DNA of 64,000 nt, taken from positions 372,001-436,000 of the forward strand of contig JAEBDY010000002.1 in assembly GCA_049997955.1 (NCBI GenBank), given 5' to 3'. The notes beneath the pieces are model-generated. The model was not told the origin of the DNA. It did not search any database and was given only the letters and a program-made list of their open reading frames with translations. Below are positions 57,391 through 64,000 of the stretch, one piece after another. Positions within the stretch are counted from its first letter, which is position 1. Each line of letters opens with the position of its first letter. A program made the position numbers and the translations under genes. Source of the stretch: Umezawaea sp049997955. GTDB taxonomy: Bacteria > Actinomycetota > Actinomycetes > Mycobacteriales > Pseudonocardiaceae.

Positions 57391-58397
57391 TGGCGTTCCG
57401 CCTTCGGTTCGCGCCCGATCAGCGCGGCGCCGAGGGTGCGCGGGTCCATGCCGTCGTGGCACACCATGTGGACGCCTTCGGTGAGCGGCATGTCGACGGC
57501 GTGGCGCTGCGCGAGCTCCCGGATGGAGGAGCAGGACTTCACGCCTTCGGCGACCTGCCCGTGCGCGGCCTCCTGCGCCTGCGCCAGGCTCTCGCCCAGG
57601 CCGAGCCGGTGGCCGAAGGTCCGGTTGCGCGACAACGGCGACGCGCACGTGGCGACGAGGTCGCCGAGGCCAGCCAGACCGGCGAAGGTCAGCGGGTCCG
57701 CGCCGAGCGCGGCGCCGAGGCGGGCCGTCTCGGCGAGGCCGCGGGTGATGATCGACGCCATGGTGTTGTCGCCGAACCCGAGCCCCGCCGCCATGCCGCA
57801 GGCGAGCGCGATGACGTTCTTGCAGGCGCCGCCGAGTTCGCAGCCGACCACGTCGGTGATCGTGTACGGGCGGAAGTAGCCGTTGGAGCAGGCCTGCTGG
57901 AGCGCGACCGCGCGGTCGTGGTCGGTGCACGCGATGACCGTCGCGGTGGGCTGCTCGGCGGCGATCTCCTTGGCCAGGTTGGGTCCGGAGACGACCGCGA
58001 CCTGGTCCTCCGGCACGCCCGCGACCTCGCGGATCACCTCGCTCATCCGCTTGAGCGTCCCCAGTTCGACGCCCTTGGCGAGGCTGACCAGGGTCGCGCC
58101 CTCGGGCAGCGAGTCGCGCCAGCCGACGAGGTTCGCCCGCAGGGTCTGGCTCGGCACGGCCAGCACCACGGCCTGCGCGCCGTCCAGCGCCTCGGCCACG
58201 TCCGTGGTGGCGCTGAGGTTCGACGGCAGCTTCGTGCCGGGGAGGTAGTCCTCGTTGACGCCGGACCCGTTGACGGACCGGGCGACGGAGTCGCGCCGGG
58301 CCCACAGCACCACCTCCGGCCCGGAGTCGGCGATCACCTTGGCGAAGGCGGTGCCCCACGACCCGGCACCCAGCACGGCCACCCGCTGCACGCTCAT
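57387..58397 (-). CDS. gpsA: Glycerol-3-phosphate dehydrogenase [NAD(P)+]
   Basis: 336 residues. Rossmann motif VAVLGAGSWGTAFAKVI at the N-terminus, then VSLAKGVELGTLKRMSEV, VVSGPNLAKEIA, and the catalytic ACKNVIALACGMAAGLGFGDN with Lys. It makes sn-glycerol-3-P for phospholipids. The start ATG overlaps the stop of the upstream PlsC-type acyltransferase by one base, coupling two steps of phospholipid synthesis. The cystathionine lyase gene follows with a four-base overlap. Confidence 0.97.
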   Translation of the reverse strand: MSVQRVAVLGAGSWGTAFAKVIADSGPEVVLWARRDSVARSVNGSGVNEDYLPGTKLPSNLSATTDVAEALDGAQAVVLAVPSQTLRANLVGWRDSLPEGATLVSLAKGVELGTLKRMSEVIREVAGVPEDQVAVVSGPNLAKEIAAEQPTATVIACTDHDRAVALQQACSNGYFRPYTITDVVGCELGGACKNVIALACGMAAGLGFGDNTMASIITRGLAETARLGAALGADPLTFAGLAGLGDLVATCASPLSRNRTFGHRLGLGESLAQAQEAAHGQVAEGVKSCSSIRELAQRHAVDMPLTEGVHMVCHDGMDPRTLGAALIGREPKAERQ

Positions 58398-59113
58398 CAG
58401 TTCTCGTCCTGGTTCTTCGCGGAGGCGTGGAAGCCCTCCGGAGCCTGCTCCCCGCGGATTTCGGCGAGGAGGTCCTTCACCTCACCCATGACCAGGTCGG
58501 TCACCTCGCGCAGCAGTTCGTGCGTCTGCGGCTGGTCGCGGTAGGCGCTGAGGTCGACCGGCTCGCCGAGCAGGGTCACCACGGTCTTGCGCGGCCACGG
58601 CCGGAACTTCTTGGAGTAGCCGTCGTAGATCTCCCTGGTGCCCCACCGGGCGACCGGGATCACCGGGCCGTCGTGCTGGAGCGCGAGCCGGGCGACACCG
58701 GTCCGCGAGGTCATCGGCCAGCCGTCGGGGTCGCGGGTGATCGTCCCCTCCGGGTAGATCAGCACGACCAGGCCGGTCGCCAGCGCCTCGTGCGCGGCGC
58801 GCAGGCTGTCCTGGGCGTCGGTGGTGCCGCGGTAGACGGGGATCTGCTTGGCGCCGCGCAGGATCGTGCCCATGACCGGCACGTTCCACAGGCTGTGCTT
58901 GCCGAGCAGGTGCGGCACCCGGCCGCGGCCGTGGATGAACACGGCGTCGTAGCAGGGGTCCAGGTGGGACACGTGGTTCATCACCAGGAGCGCGCCGCCG
59001 TTCGCGGGCAGCCGCTCGCCGTGCACCGTGCGACGCCTGCCCAGCGCCCCGGCCATCGGGTAGAGGATCGCCGCGGCGACCCCGACCCAGAAGCCGCCCT
59101 TCTCCCTGACCAC
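58397..59113 (-). CDS. plsC: 1-acyl-sn-glycerol-3-phosphate acyltransferase (PlsC)
   Basis: 238 residues from the GTG at 59113, preceded by GAGGGAGAA. Motif I is NHVSHLDPCYD, motif II GAKQIPVYRG, motif III IYPEGTITRD, motif IV GPVIPVARWG, the complete PlsC set. A hydrophobic N-terminus (FWVGVAAAILYPMAGAL) probably lies at the membrane. It acylates lysophosphatidic acid, downstream of the GpsA product, and the one-base overlap with gpsA supports this link. Confidence 0.92.
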   Translation of the reverse strand: MVREKGGFWVGVAAAILYPMAGALGRRRTVHGERLPANGGALLVMNHVSHLDPCYDAVFIHGRGRVPHLLGKHSLWNVPVMGTILRGAKQIPVYRGTTDAQDSLRAAHEALATGLVVLIYPEGTITRDPDGWPMTSRTGVARLALQHDGPVIPVARWGTREIYDGYSKKFRPWPRKTVVTLLGEPVDLSAYRDQPQTHELLREVTDLVMGEVKDLLAEIRGEQAPEGFHASAKNQDEN

Positions 59114-59200
59114 GTGTTCTCCCTCAGTCGTCCACCGCGGACCTGGAGTCTTCCTCGGGTGCCCCGGCCAGGTCCAGCCGACATCGGGGAGTATGGCGAG

Positions 59201-59827
59201 GTGCGCCACCAAGTCGACCTCGTGGTACCGGTCAAGACGCTCGACCGGGCCAAGACCAGGCTGCTCGGCGCGGCCGACTGCGGCACCGGCGATCCGGGCG
59301 CGCACGCCGCGCTGGCCCTGGCGCTCGCGCTGGACACGATCACCGCCGCGGTGAAGGCCGTCCGGCACGTCCTGGCCGTCACCTCCGACCCGGCCGTGGT
59401 CGCCGAGCTCCGCGCGCTCGGCGTCGAGTCCGCGCCAGGCCCGGAGGGGCTGAACCCCGCGCTCCGCCACGGCGCCCACCTGCTGCGCGCCCGTGATCCG
59501 CTGTCCGTGGTGGGCGCTCTGCAAGCCGACCTGCCCGCGTTGCGAGCGGACGAGCTGGCCGCCGCCGTCGAGTCCGCGGTGGGCCGGGCGTTCTGCCCGG
59601 ACCGCCAGGGCACCGGCACGACGCTGCTGCTGTCCGCGCCCGGCGGCGACCTCGACCCGCGCTTCGGCGTCGGCTCGGCGGACGCGCACGCCGCGTCCGG
59701 CGCGGTCGCGCTCCTCGGCCCGTGGCCGTCGCTGCGCACCGACGTGGACACCGCCGAGGACCTGCGGCTGGCGTCGGCGCTGGGGTTGGGGTCCCGGACG
59801 GCCGCTCTGCTGCCGGTGTGCGGCTAG
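59201..59827 (+). CDS. cofC: 2-phospho-L-lactate / phosphoenolpyruvate guanylyltransferase
   Basis: 208 residues from the GTG at 59201, nine bases after GGGGAG (59186-59191). The nucleotidyltransferase opening VDLVVPVKTLDRAKTRLLG, then GLNPALRHGAHLL, GALQADLPALRADEL and FCPDRQGTGTTLLL, match CofC/FbiD. It activates phospholactate or PEP with GTP in cofactor F420 synthesis. It is divergent from plsC and conserved between gpsA and ppk, as in mycobacteria. Confidence 0.95.
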   Translation: MRHQVDLVVPVKTLDRAKTRLLGAADCGTGDPGAHAALALALALDTITAAVKAVRHVLAVTSDPAVVAELRALGVESAPGPEGLNPALRHGAHLLRARDPLSVVGALQADLPALRADELAAAVESAVGRAFCPDRQGTGTTLLLSAPGGDLDPRFGVGSADAHAASGAVALLGPWPSLRTDVDTAEDLRLASALGLGSRTAALLPVCG

Positions 59828-59836
59828 GGTCCGCGC

Positions 59837-60031
59837 ATGATCGAGCAGGCGACCGTGAGCGCCTTCCACGCCGACGGGTCGGCGACCGTGCTGCGCGACG
59901 ACGGGCTGCTCGTCGACGTGCCGGCGGAGGCCGTCGCGGTGGGCGGCTGGAGATCGCTCCGACCGGGCCAGCGCGTCACTCTCCGTCGCGACGGGGAGGG
60001 CTCGGTGGTCGGCGTGGTCCGCCCGGCCTAA
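59837..60031 (+). CDS. Small cold-shock-domain-like (OB-fold) protein
   Basis: 64 residues from an ATG nine bases after cofC. The beta-rich sequence (EQATVSAFHADGSATVLRDDG, WRSLRPGQRVTLRRDGEG) has the strand spacing of small cold-shock or OB-fold proteins, but the RNA-binding FGF and FVH motifs are missing. Proteins of this type are annotated as cold-shock-like next to cofC in actinobacteria. Function unknown. Confidence 0.55.
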   Translation: MIEQATVSAFHADGSATVLRDDGLLVDVPAEAVAVGGWRSLRPGQRVTLRRDGEGSVVGVVRPA

Positions 60032-60114
60032 TTCCACCCGAGTGTGACGGGGAGTTCACCCGGTAGTCGCCACCGATCGGGGCGATAACGGGTTCGACAC
60101 GGCACAATGCAGGT

Positions 60115-62382
60115 GTGACCACGGACGACAGCGACGACAAGGCCACGCCGAAGCGAAGGACCCGGACGAGCACGTCCGCGAGCACCCCGCGGCGCAAGCC
60201 CCGACCGGCGACCCGTCGTGGGGGGACGTCCGACCCTGCCGTCGAATCACCACCCGCTGTCACGACCGGTGCCCGTTCGGTCCCGTCGTCGCCCCCCGCC
60301 GTCACGGCAGACGCGGCGACGACGGCGGACCTGCCGGACGACCGCTACTTCAACCGCGAGCTGTCCTGGTTGGACTTCAACGCGCGGGTGCTGGCGCTGG
60401 CCGAGGACTCGTCGCAGCCGCTGCTGGAGCGCGCGAAGTTCCTGGCGATCTTCGCGTCGAACCTGGACGAGTTCTACATGGTCCGGGTCGCGGGCCTGAA
60501 GCGCCGCGACGAGACCGGCCTGTCGGTGCGCAGCGCGGACGGGCTGACGCCGCGCGAGCAGCTGGCGAACATCTTCAAGCGCACGCAGGAACTCGTGGAG
60601 CAGCACGCGCGGGCCTTCCTCGACCACGTGGGTCCCGGCCTGGACCGCCACGGCATCAGCCTGGTGACCTGGGCCGAGCTGACGGACTTCGACCGGCTGC
60701 GGCTGTCGAACTACTTCAGCGAGCAGGTGTTCCCGGTGCTGACGCCGCTCGCTGTCGACCCGGCGCACCCGTTCCCGTACATCTCGGGGCTGTCGCTGAA
60801 CCTCGCCGTCACGGTGCGGGACCCGGAGGGCGGCACCGAGCGGTTCGCCCGCGTGAAGGTGCCGGACAACGTGCCGCGGCTGGTGCGCGTGGAAGCGGAC
60901 CGGGGCAGCAGTTCGGCGACGTTCCTGCCGCTGGAGAAGCTCATCGCCGCGCACCTCGGCGAGCTGTTCGCGGGCATGGAGGTCATCGAGTGCCACGCGT
61001 TCCGGGTCACCCGCAACGCGGACCTCGACGTGGAGGAGGACCGCGACGAGGACCTGTTGCAGGCGTTGGAACGCGAGCTGGCGCGCCGCCGGTTCGGTCC
61101 GCCGGTGCGGCTGGAAGTCGCGGACGACATGACCGAGCACATGCTGGAGCTGCTGCTGCGCGAGATGGAGGTGGATCCGGACGACGTGGTGCAGGTGCCG
61201 GGTCTGCTGGACCTGTCGTGCCTGTTCCAGCTGTACAGCCTGGACCGCAAGGCGCTCAAGGACCCGCCGTTCGTGCCCGCGACGCACCCCGCGTTCGGTG
61301 AGCGCGAGACGCCGAAGAGCGTGTTCGCGACGCTGCGCGAGGGCGACGTGATGGTGCACCACCCGTACGACTCGTTCTCCACGAGCGTGCAGCGGTTCAT
61401 CGAGCAGGCGGCCGCGGACCCGCACGTGCTGGCGATCAAGCAGACGCTGTACCGGACTTCCGGCGACTCCCCCATCGTGGACGCGCTGGTCGACGCGGCC
61501 GAGGCGGGCAAGCAGGTCGTGGCGCTGGTGGAGATCAAGGCTCGGTTCGACGAGCAGGCGAACATCAAGTGGGCGCGGCAGCTGGAGAAGGCGGGCGTGC
61601 ACGTCGTGTACGGCCTCGTCGGGCTGAAGACGCACTGCAAGACCTCGCTGGTGGTGCGCCAGGAGGGTTCCACGATCCGGCGGTACTGCCACATCGGCAC
61701 GGGCAACTACAACCCGAAGACCGCGCGGCTCTACGAGGACGTCGGCATCCTGACGGCCGAGCCGTCGGTGGGCGCGGACCTGACCGACCTGTTCAACGTG
61801 CTGACCGGGTACGCGCGGCAGGACAACTACCGCAGCATCCTGGTCGCGCCCTACGGCGTGCGGCGCGGCATCGTGGAGCGCATCCAGGACGAGATCGACC
61901 TCGTCCGCGCCGGTCACCCCGCCGGTGTGCGGATCAAGGTGAACTCGTTGGTGGACGAGGAGGTCATCGACTCCCTCTACCGCGCGTCGCAGGCGGGTGT
62001 GCGGGTGGACATCGTGGTGCGGGGCGTGTGCGCGCTCAAGCCGGGCATCCGCGGGTTGAGCGAGAACATCCACGTCCGCTCGATCCTCGGCCGGTTCCTG
62101 GAGCACTCGCGGGTGTTCCACTTCGTCGGCGCCGACGAGCACTGGATCGGCAGCGCTGACATGATGCACCGGAACCTGGACCGCAGGGTCGAGGTGCAGT
62201 TGCGCGTCACCGGCCCGAAGCTGACCGCCCAGCTCGACGACATGTTCGACTCGGCGCTGGAGCCCGCCACCCGCTGCTGGGTGCTGCGGTCGGACGGCGA
62301 GTGGGACGCGTCCCCCTCCGACGGCACGGTCGTGCGCGATCACCAGGCCGAGATGCTGCGCCGACACCGCGCGCAGGGCTGA
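60115..62382 (+). CDS. ppk: Polyphosphate kinase 1
   Basis: 755 residues from GTG. A disordered basic head (about 1-70) precedes the N domain (RYFNRELSWLDFNARVLALA, FASNLDEFYMVRVAGLK). The catalytic domains follow: YDSFSTSVQRFIEQAA, KQTLYRTSGDSPIV, EIKARFDEQANIKWA and LVGLKTHCKTSLVVR, whose His is the phosphorylated residue; IGTGNYNPKTARLYED and ENIHVRSILGRFLEHSR complete PPK1. It reversibly makes polyphosphate from ATP. CACAAT (60103-60108) ends six bases before the start, so a leaderless message is possible. Confidence 0.97.
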   Translation: MTTDDSDDKATPKRRTRTSTSASTPRRKPRPATRRGGTSDPAVESPPAVTTGARSVPSSPPAVTADAATTADLPDDRYFNRELSWLDFNARVLALAEDSSQPLLERAKFLAIFASNLDEFYMVRVAGLKRRDETGLSVRSADGLTPREQLANIFKRTQELVEQHARAFLDHVGPGLDRHGISLVTWAELTDFDRLRLSNYFSEQVFPVLTPLAVDPAHPFPYISGLSLNLAVTVRDPEGGTERFARVKVPDNVPRLVRVEADRGSSSATFLPLEKLIAAHLGELFAGMEVIECHAFRVTRNADLDVEEDRDEDLLQALERELARRRFGPPVRLEVADDMTEHMLELLLREMEVDPDDVVQVPGLLDLSCLFQLYSLDRKALKDPPFVPATHPAFGERETPKSVFATLREGDVMVHHPYDSFSTSVQRFIEQAAADPHVLAIKQTLYRTSGDSPIVDALVDAAEAGKQVVALVEIKARFDEQANIKWARQLEKAGVHVVYGLVGLKTHCKTSLVVRQEGSTIRRYCHIGTGNYNPKTARLYEDVGILTAEPSVGADLTDLFNVLTGYARQDNYRSILVAPYGVRRGIVERIQDEIDLVRAGHPAGVRIKVNSLVDEEVIDSLYRASQAGVRVDIVVRGVCALKPGIRGLSENIHVRSILGRFLEHSRVFHFVGADEHWIGSADMMHRNLDRRVEVQLRVTGPKLTAQLDDMFDSALEPATRCWVLRSDGEWDASPSDGTVVRDHQAEMLRRHRAQG

Positions 62383-62400
62383 ACACATCTAAGGAGACGC

Positions 62401-63342
62401 GTGTTGTCGACCGACACGATTCGGGCGGCTGGTGCGGTGCTGTGGCGGGAGGAGAACGGGACCGTCGAGGTCGCGGTCGTCCACCGGCCGCGCTACGACG
62501 ACTGGTCGCTCCCCAAGGGCAAGCTCGACTCGGGCGAGACCGTGCCCGCCGCGGCCGTGCGGGAGGTGTTCGAGGAGACCGGCTACCACGCCGTGCTCGG
62601 ACGGCACGTGTCCCAGGTGCGCTACAAGGCGTTCGGCCGCCCCAAGGTCGTCGACTACTTCAGCGCGAAGGCCCTGTGGGGCGGTTTCGTGCCGAACAAC
62701 GAGTCGGACGACCTGCGCTGGCTACCGGTGGACGAGGCCGCGGCCCTGGTGACCCGCTCGCTGGACCGCGACGTCCTGGGCGCGTTCGCCCTCGTGCCCG
62801 CGGACCTGAAGACCGTGCTCCTGGTCCGCCACGCGAAGGCGGGGAAGCGCGAGAACTGGGCGGGCGACGACGACCTGCGCCCCCTGAGCTCAGCGGGCTG
62901 GCACCAGGCTGAGGCACTGCGCGCCCTGCTGCCGCTGTTCGCCCCGTCACGGGTCCACGCGGCCCCGAGGGTCCGCTGCGTGCAAACCACGCAGGGCGTG
63001 GCGGACGACCTCAGGACGACGGTCCGACGCGAGCCCAGGCTGTCGGAGGAGGGCTACTGGCCGGACCCCGACGCGGGCCTGGTGCGCTTCCTGGACATCA
63101 CCGCGACCACCGGCGTCCCCGTCGTCTCCAGCCAGGGCGGCGTCATCCCGGACCTGGTGAGCAAGCTGGCGAAGTTCGGCGGCCTGCGCCTGTCGGACGT
63201 CCCGTGCAAGAAGGGCAGCCTCTGGCTGCTCGCCTTCACCCACCCCCAACCGGACTGGTCCACATCGGACTCCCAAGCAGCCTGGCCCCGCCTGGTCTCA
63301 GCCCACTACCTCCCCAGCGCACTACCAGCCCCCAAGCCGTAA
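62401..63342 (+). CDS. mutT1: NUDIX hydrolase fused to a histidine-phosphatase domain (MutT1)
   Basis: 313 residues from GTG, 18 bases after ppk. The NUDIX box is GKLDSGETVPAAAVREVFEETGY (about residues 40-62 in two parts: GX5E then REVFEETG). The second domain starts with VLLVRHAKAGKRENW (the RH motif of the histidine phosphatases). The mycobacterial MutT1 of the same layout hydrolyses 8-oxo-dGTP and Ap(n)A and lies next to ppk. Oddity: where histidine phosphatases usually have a second catalytic His, this protein reads SSQGGVIPD. Confidence 0.94.
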   Translation: MLSTDTIRAAGAVLWREENGTVEVAVVHRPRYDDWSLPKGKLDSGETVPAAAVREVFEETGYHAVLGRHVSQVRYKAFGRPKVVDYFSAKALWGGFVPNNESDDLRWLPVDEAAALVTRSLDRDVLGAFALVPADLKTVLLVRHAKAGKRENWAGDDDLRPLSSAGWHQAEALRALLPLFAPSRVHAAPRVRCVQTTQGVADDLRTTVRREPRLSEEGYWPDPDAGLVRFLDITATTGVPVVSSQGGVIPDLVSKLAKFGGLRLSDVPCKKGSLWLLAFTHPQPDWSTSDSQAAWPRLVSAHYLPSALPAPKP

Positions 63343-63343
63343 T

Positions 63344-63391
63344 CCCAGGCACCCAGGCACCCAGGCACCCAGGCACCCAGGCACCCAGGCA
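63344..63391 (+). repeat. Six perfect tandem copies of an 8-bp unit
   Basis: CCCAGGCA is repeated six times without change, starting one base after the mutT1 stop codon. Perfect short tandems like this vary in number by slippage. It is outside the coding sequence. Confidence 0.95.
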
Positions 63392-63426
63392 AACGGAAGC
63401 ACCCAACCAGCTCCCGACCAGCCCCC

Positions 63427-63541
63427 TCCCTGCCCCCGATCCGAAGCGCCCTCATGGCCGTCCGCTACGGGTCAAGGCATCTTTCCCGCCTTGACGCGGC
63501 GCGGACGGCCATGAAGACAATCGCGCGAGCGGGGGGAGGGA
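63427..63541 (-). repeat. Dispersed structured palindromic element, copy 4 (reverse orientation)
   Basis: On the - strand it is nearly identical to copy 1. The inner arms are CATGGCCGTCCGC (63453-63465) with 63501-63513; the core is 63471-63478 with 63488-63495; the loop reads ATCTTTCCC on the + strand. The outer stem is extended to 6 + 5 bp with one mismatch (63427-63438 with 63530-63541). It lies between convergent genes, 84 bases after mutT1. The flank CCCCTCCCTGCCCCCGATCC (63423-63442) is shared with copy 3. Confidence 0.9.
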
Positions 63542-63693
63542 ACACCACCGCAGCGCGGCGCCTCCGAACACCCTGCCCCCGAACCACACCGGTGCGGCAC
63601 TGGCGCGAGCCGAACGGAGCAGCGACCGGAAAGGCACACCGGACCAAAAGATCCTCTGAACCCGGCCCAGACCCCAACCTCCAGGCACGAACC

Positions 63694-63730
63694 GGAGTGA
63701 GGGAGAACACTCCAGGAACGCCCTCACTCC
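63694..63730. terminator. 10-bp inverted repeat with 17-nt loop
   Basis: GGAGTGAGGG (63694-63703) pairs exactly with CCCTCACTCC (63721-63730). It lies about 98 bases downstream of the methyltransferase stop on the - strand. A weak terminator or chance. Confidence 0.4.
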
Positions 63731-63827
63731 TTCCAGCCGCAGCAGGAACGTGCGGCACGAACAAGGAAGAAGTGCGCCACGGCCCGAGCGAGCGCGTGAC
63801 GCACCGCCGCGTGAGAGGCGGGCCCCC

Positions 63828-64000
63828 TCAGCCCTTCCGCGCCACGAGCGAGAACGCGTTCGGCAGCCTCCCCCGCCAAGCCGCCGCGTCCACCCCACCG
63901 GCCCGCCAGAACGGCTCCGCGTGCTCCCCCAGGTGCCGCACCTCCAACCCCGCACCGATCACCGCCGACACGATCCCGCCCAACGTCGCCTGCGACTCCA
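63828..64000 (-). CDS. C-terminal end of a class I SAM-dependent methyltransferase, cut by the window edge
   Basis: The frame runs in from the right edge and stops at a TGA (63828-63830), giving about 56 residues. The segment ATLGGIVSAVIGAGLEVRHLGEH followed by PFWRAGG and the end RLPNAFSLVARKG is the typical last strand pair of small class I methyltransferases, in which the ending FSLVARK is common. The SAM-binding part is outside the window, so the substrate cannot be judged. Confidence 0.65.
   Translation of the reverse strand, partial: ESQATLGGIVSAVIGAGLEVRHLGEHAEPFWRAGGVDAAAWRGRLPNAFSLVARKG

Larger units (their letters stand above)
63343..63827. other. 485-bp convergent intergenic region with repeats
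   Basis: It contains, in order, six tandem octanucleotides (63344-63391), the dispersed palindromic element copy 4 (63427-63541), and a smaller inverted repeat GGAGTGAGGG/CCCTCACTCC (63694-63703 with 63721-63730) that could end the - strand methyltransferase message or the mutT1 message. I find no credible gene. Confidence 0.6.

Noticed and set aside
63344..63391. Possible CRISPR array
   Set aside because: Units are 8 bp with no spacers and no cas genes nearby; it is a simple tandem repeat.

Overview
The window is a high-GC chromosomal segment of a filamentous-type actinomycete, most likely from the Pseudonocardiales (Lentzea / Saccharothrix / Actinosynnema group). This is inferred from very high third-position GC, frequent GTG starts, a type VII (ESX) accessory cluster (PPE-like protein, EspG, DUF3558 lipoprotein), a mycothiol-type maleylpyruvate isomerase fold protein, an F420 pathway gene (cofC) and a Mycobacterium-like housekeeping order. 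ftsY, smc, acyP, mutM, rnc, the DUF177 gene, sepIVA, coaD, rsmD, pyc, an lppX-like gene, recG, the DAK gene, rpmB, ung, thiL, ddl, gpsA, cofC, ppk and mutT1 appear in nearly the order known from M. tuberculosis, with lineage-specific insertions.

Layout. 1-535: C-terminus of a deoxysugar 3-dehydratase. 0.5-6.7 kb: FBP-domain protein, ftsY, an anmK + sodium:solute symporter pair for cell-wall recycling, a double GNAT and an MDMPI-fold protein. 6.8-10.4 kb: ESX accessory cluster. 10.4-17.2 kb: acyltransferase, smc with a low-complexity tail, anti-sigma/ECF sigma pair, acylphosphatase. 17.5-18.6 kb: two paralogous membrane-anchored Thr/Ser/Pro-rich proteins. 19-22.9 kb: kdpDE and a MarR regulator. 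22.9-24.5 kb: PadR/HAAS membrane protein module. 24.5-28.7 kb: mutM-rnc-rpmF-DUF177-sepIVA-coaD. 28.8-36.2 kb: rsmD, arginase-family, MBL hydrolase, a prenyl-synthase-like protein without its Asp motifs, pyruvate carboxylase. 36.6-39.6 kb: DivIVA-like coiled-coil protein and an orphan P-loop ATPase. 39.6-45.7 kb: lipoprotein, recG split by an intein, a DAK2/FakA-like protein, rpmB. 45.7-53.5 kb: MFS, ung, gamma carbonic anhydrase, membrane protein, GNAT, thiL, Lrp-like, DUF3515, ddl. 53.5-63.3 kb: MocR/flavoprotein pair, cysteine dioxygenase with a leader peptide, a cystathionine lyase-gpsA-plsC operon, cofC, ppk, mutT1. 63.8 kb to the end: C-terminus of a methyltransferase.

Three things stand out. 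(1) A dispersed intergenic element of about 105-115 bp occurs four times (18684, 37826, 49502, 63427). It has a constant core hairpin, variable but always self-complementary arms, and an outer closing stem; one copy has quite different arm sequence yet a perfect 24-bp stem. I recognise no described family. (2) RecG carries a 342-residue intein with Ala1, Thr+1 and the Trp/Cys/Thr signature of class 3 inteins, inserted in the Walker A motif together with a LAGLIDADG endonuclease domain. (3) A short reading frame encoding the HIDLGLVASALC motif lies upstream of the cysteine dioxygenase gene and is followed by a stem-loop, a likely cysteine-responsive leader.

Most other genes are ordinary housekeeping functions. 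No tRNA, rRNA, CRISPR array or insertion-sequence transposase was seen.
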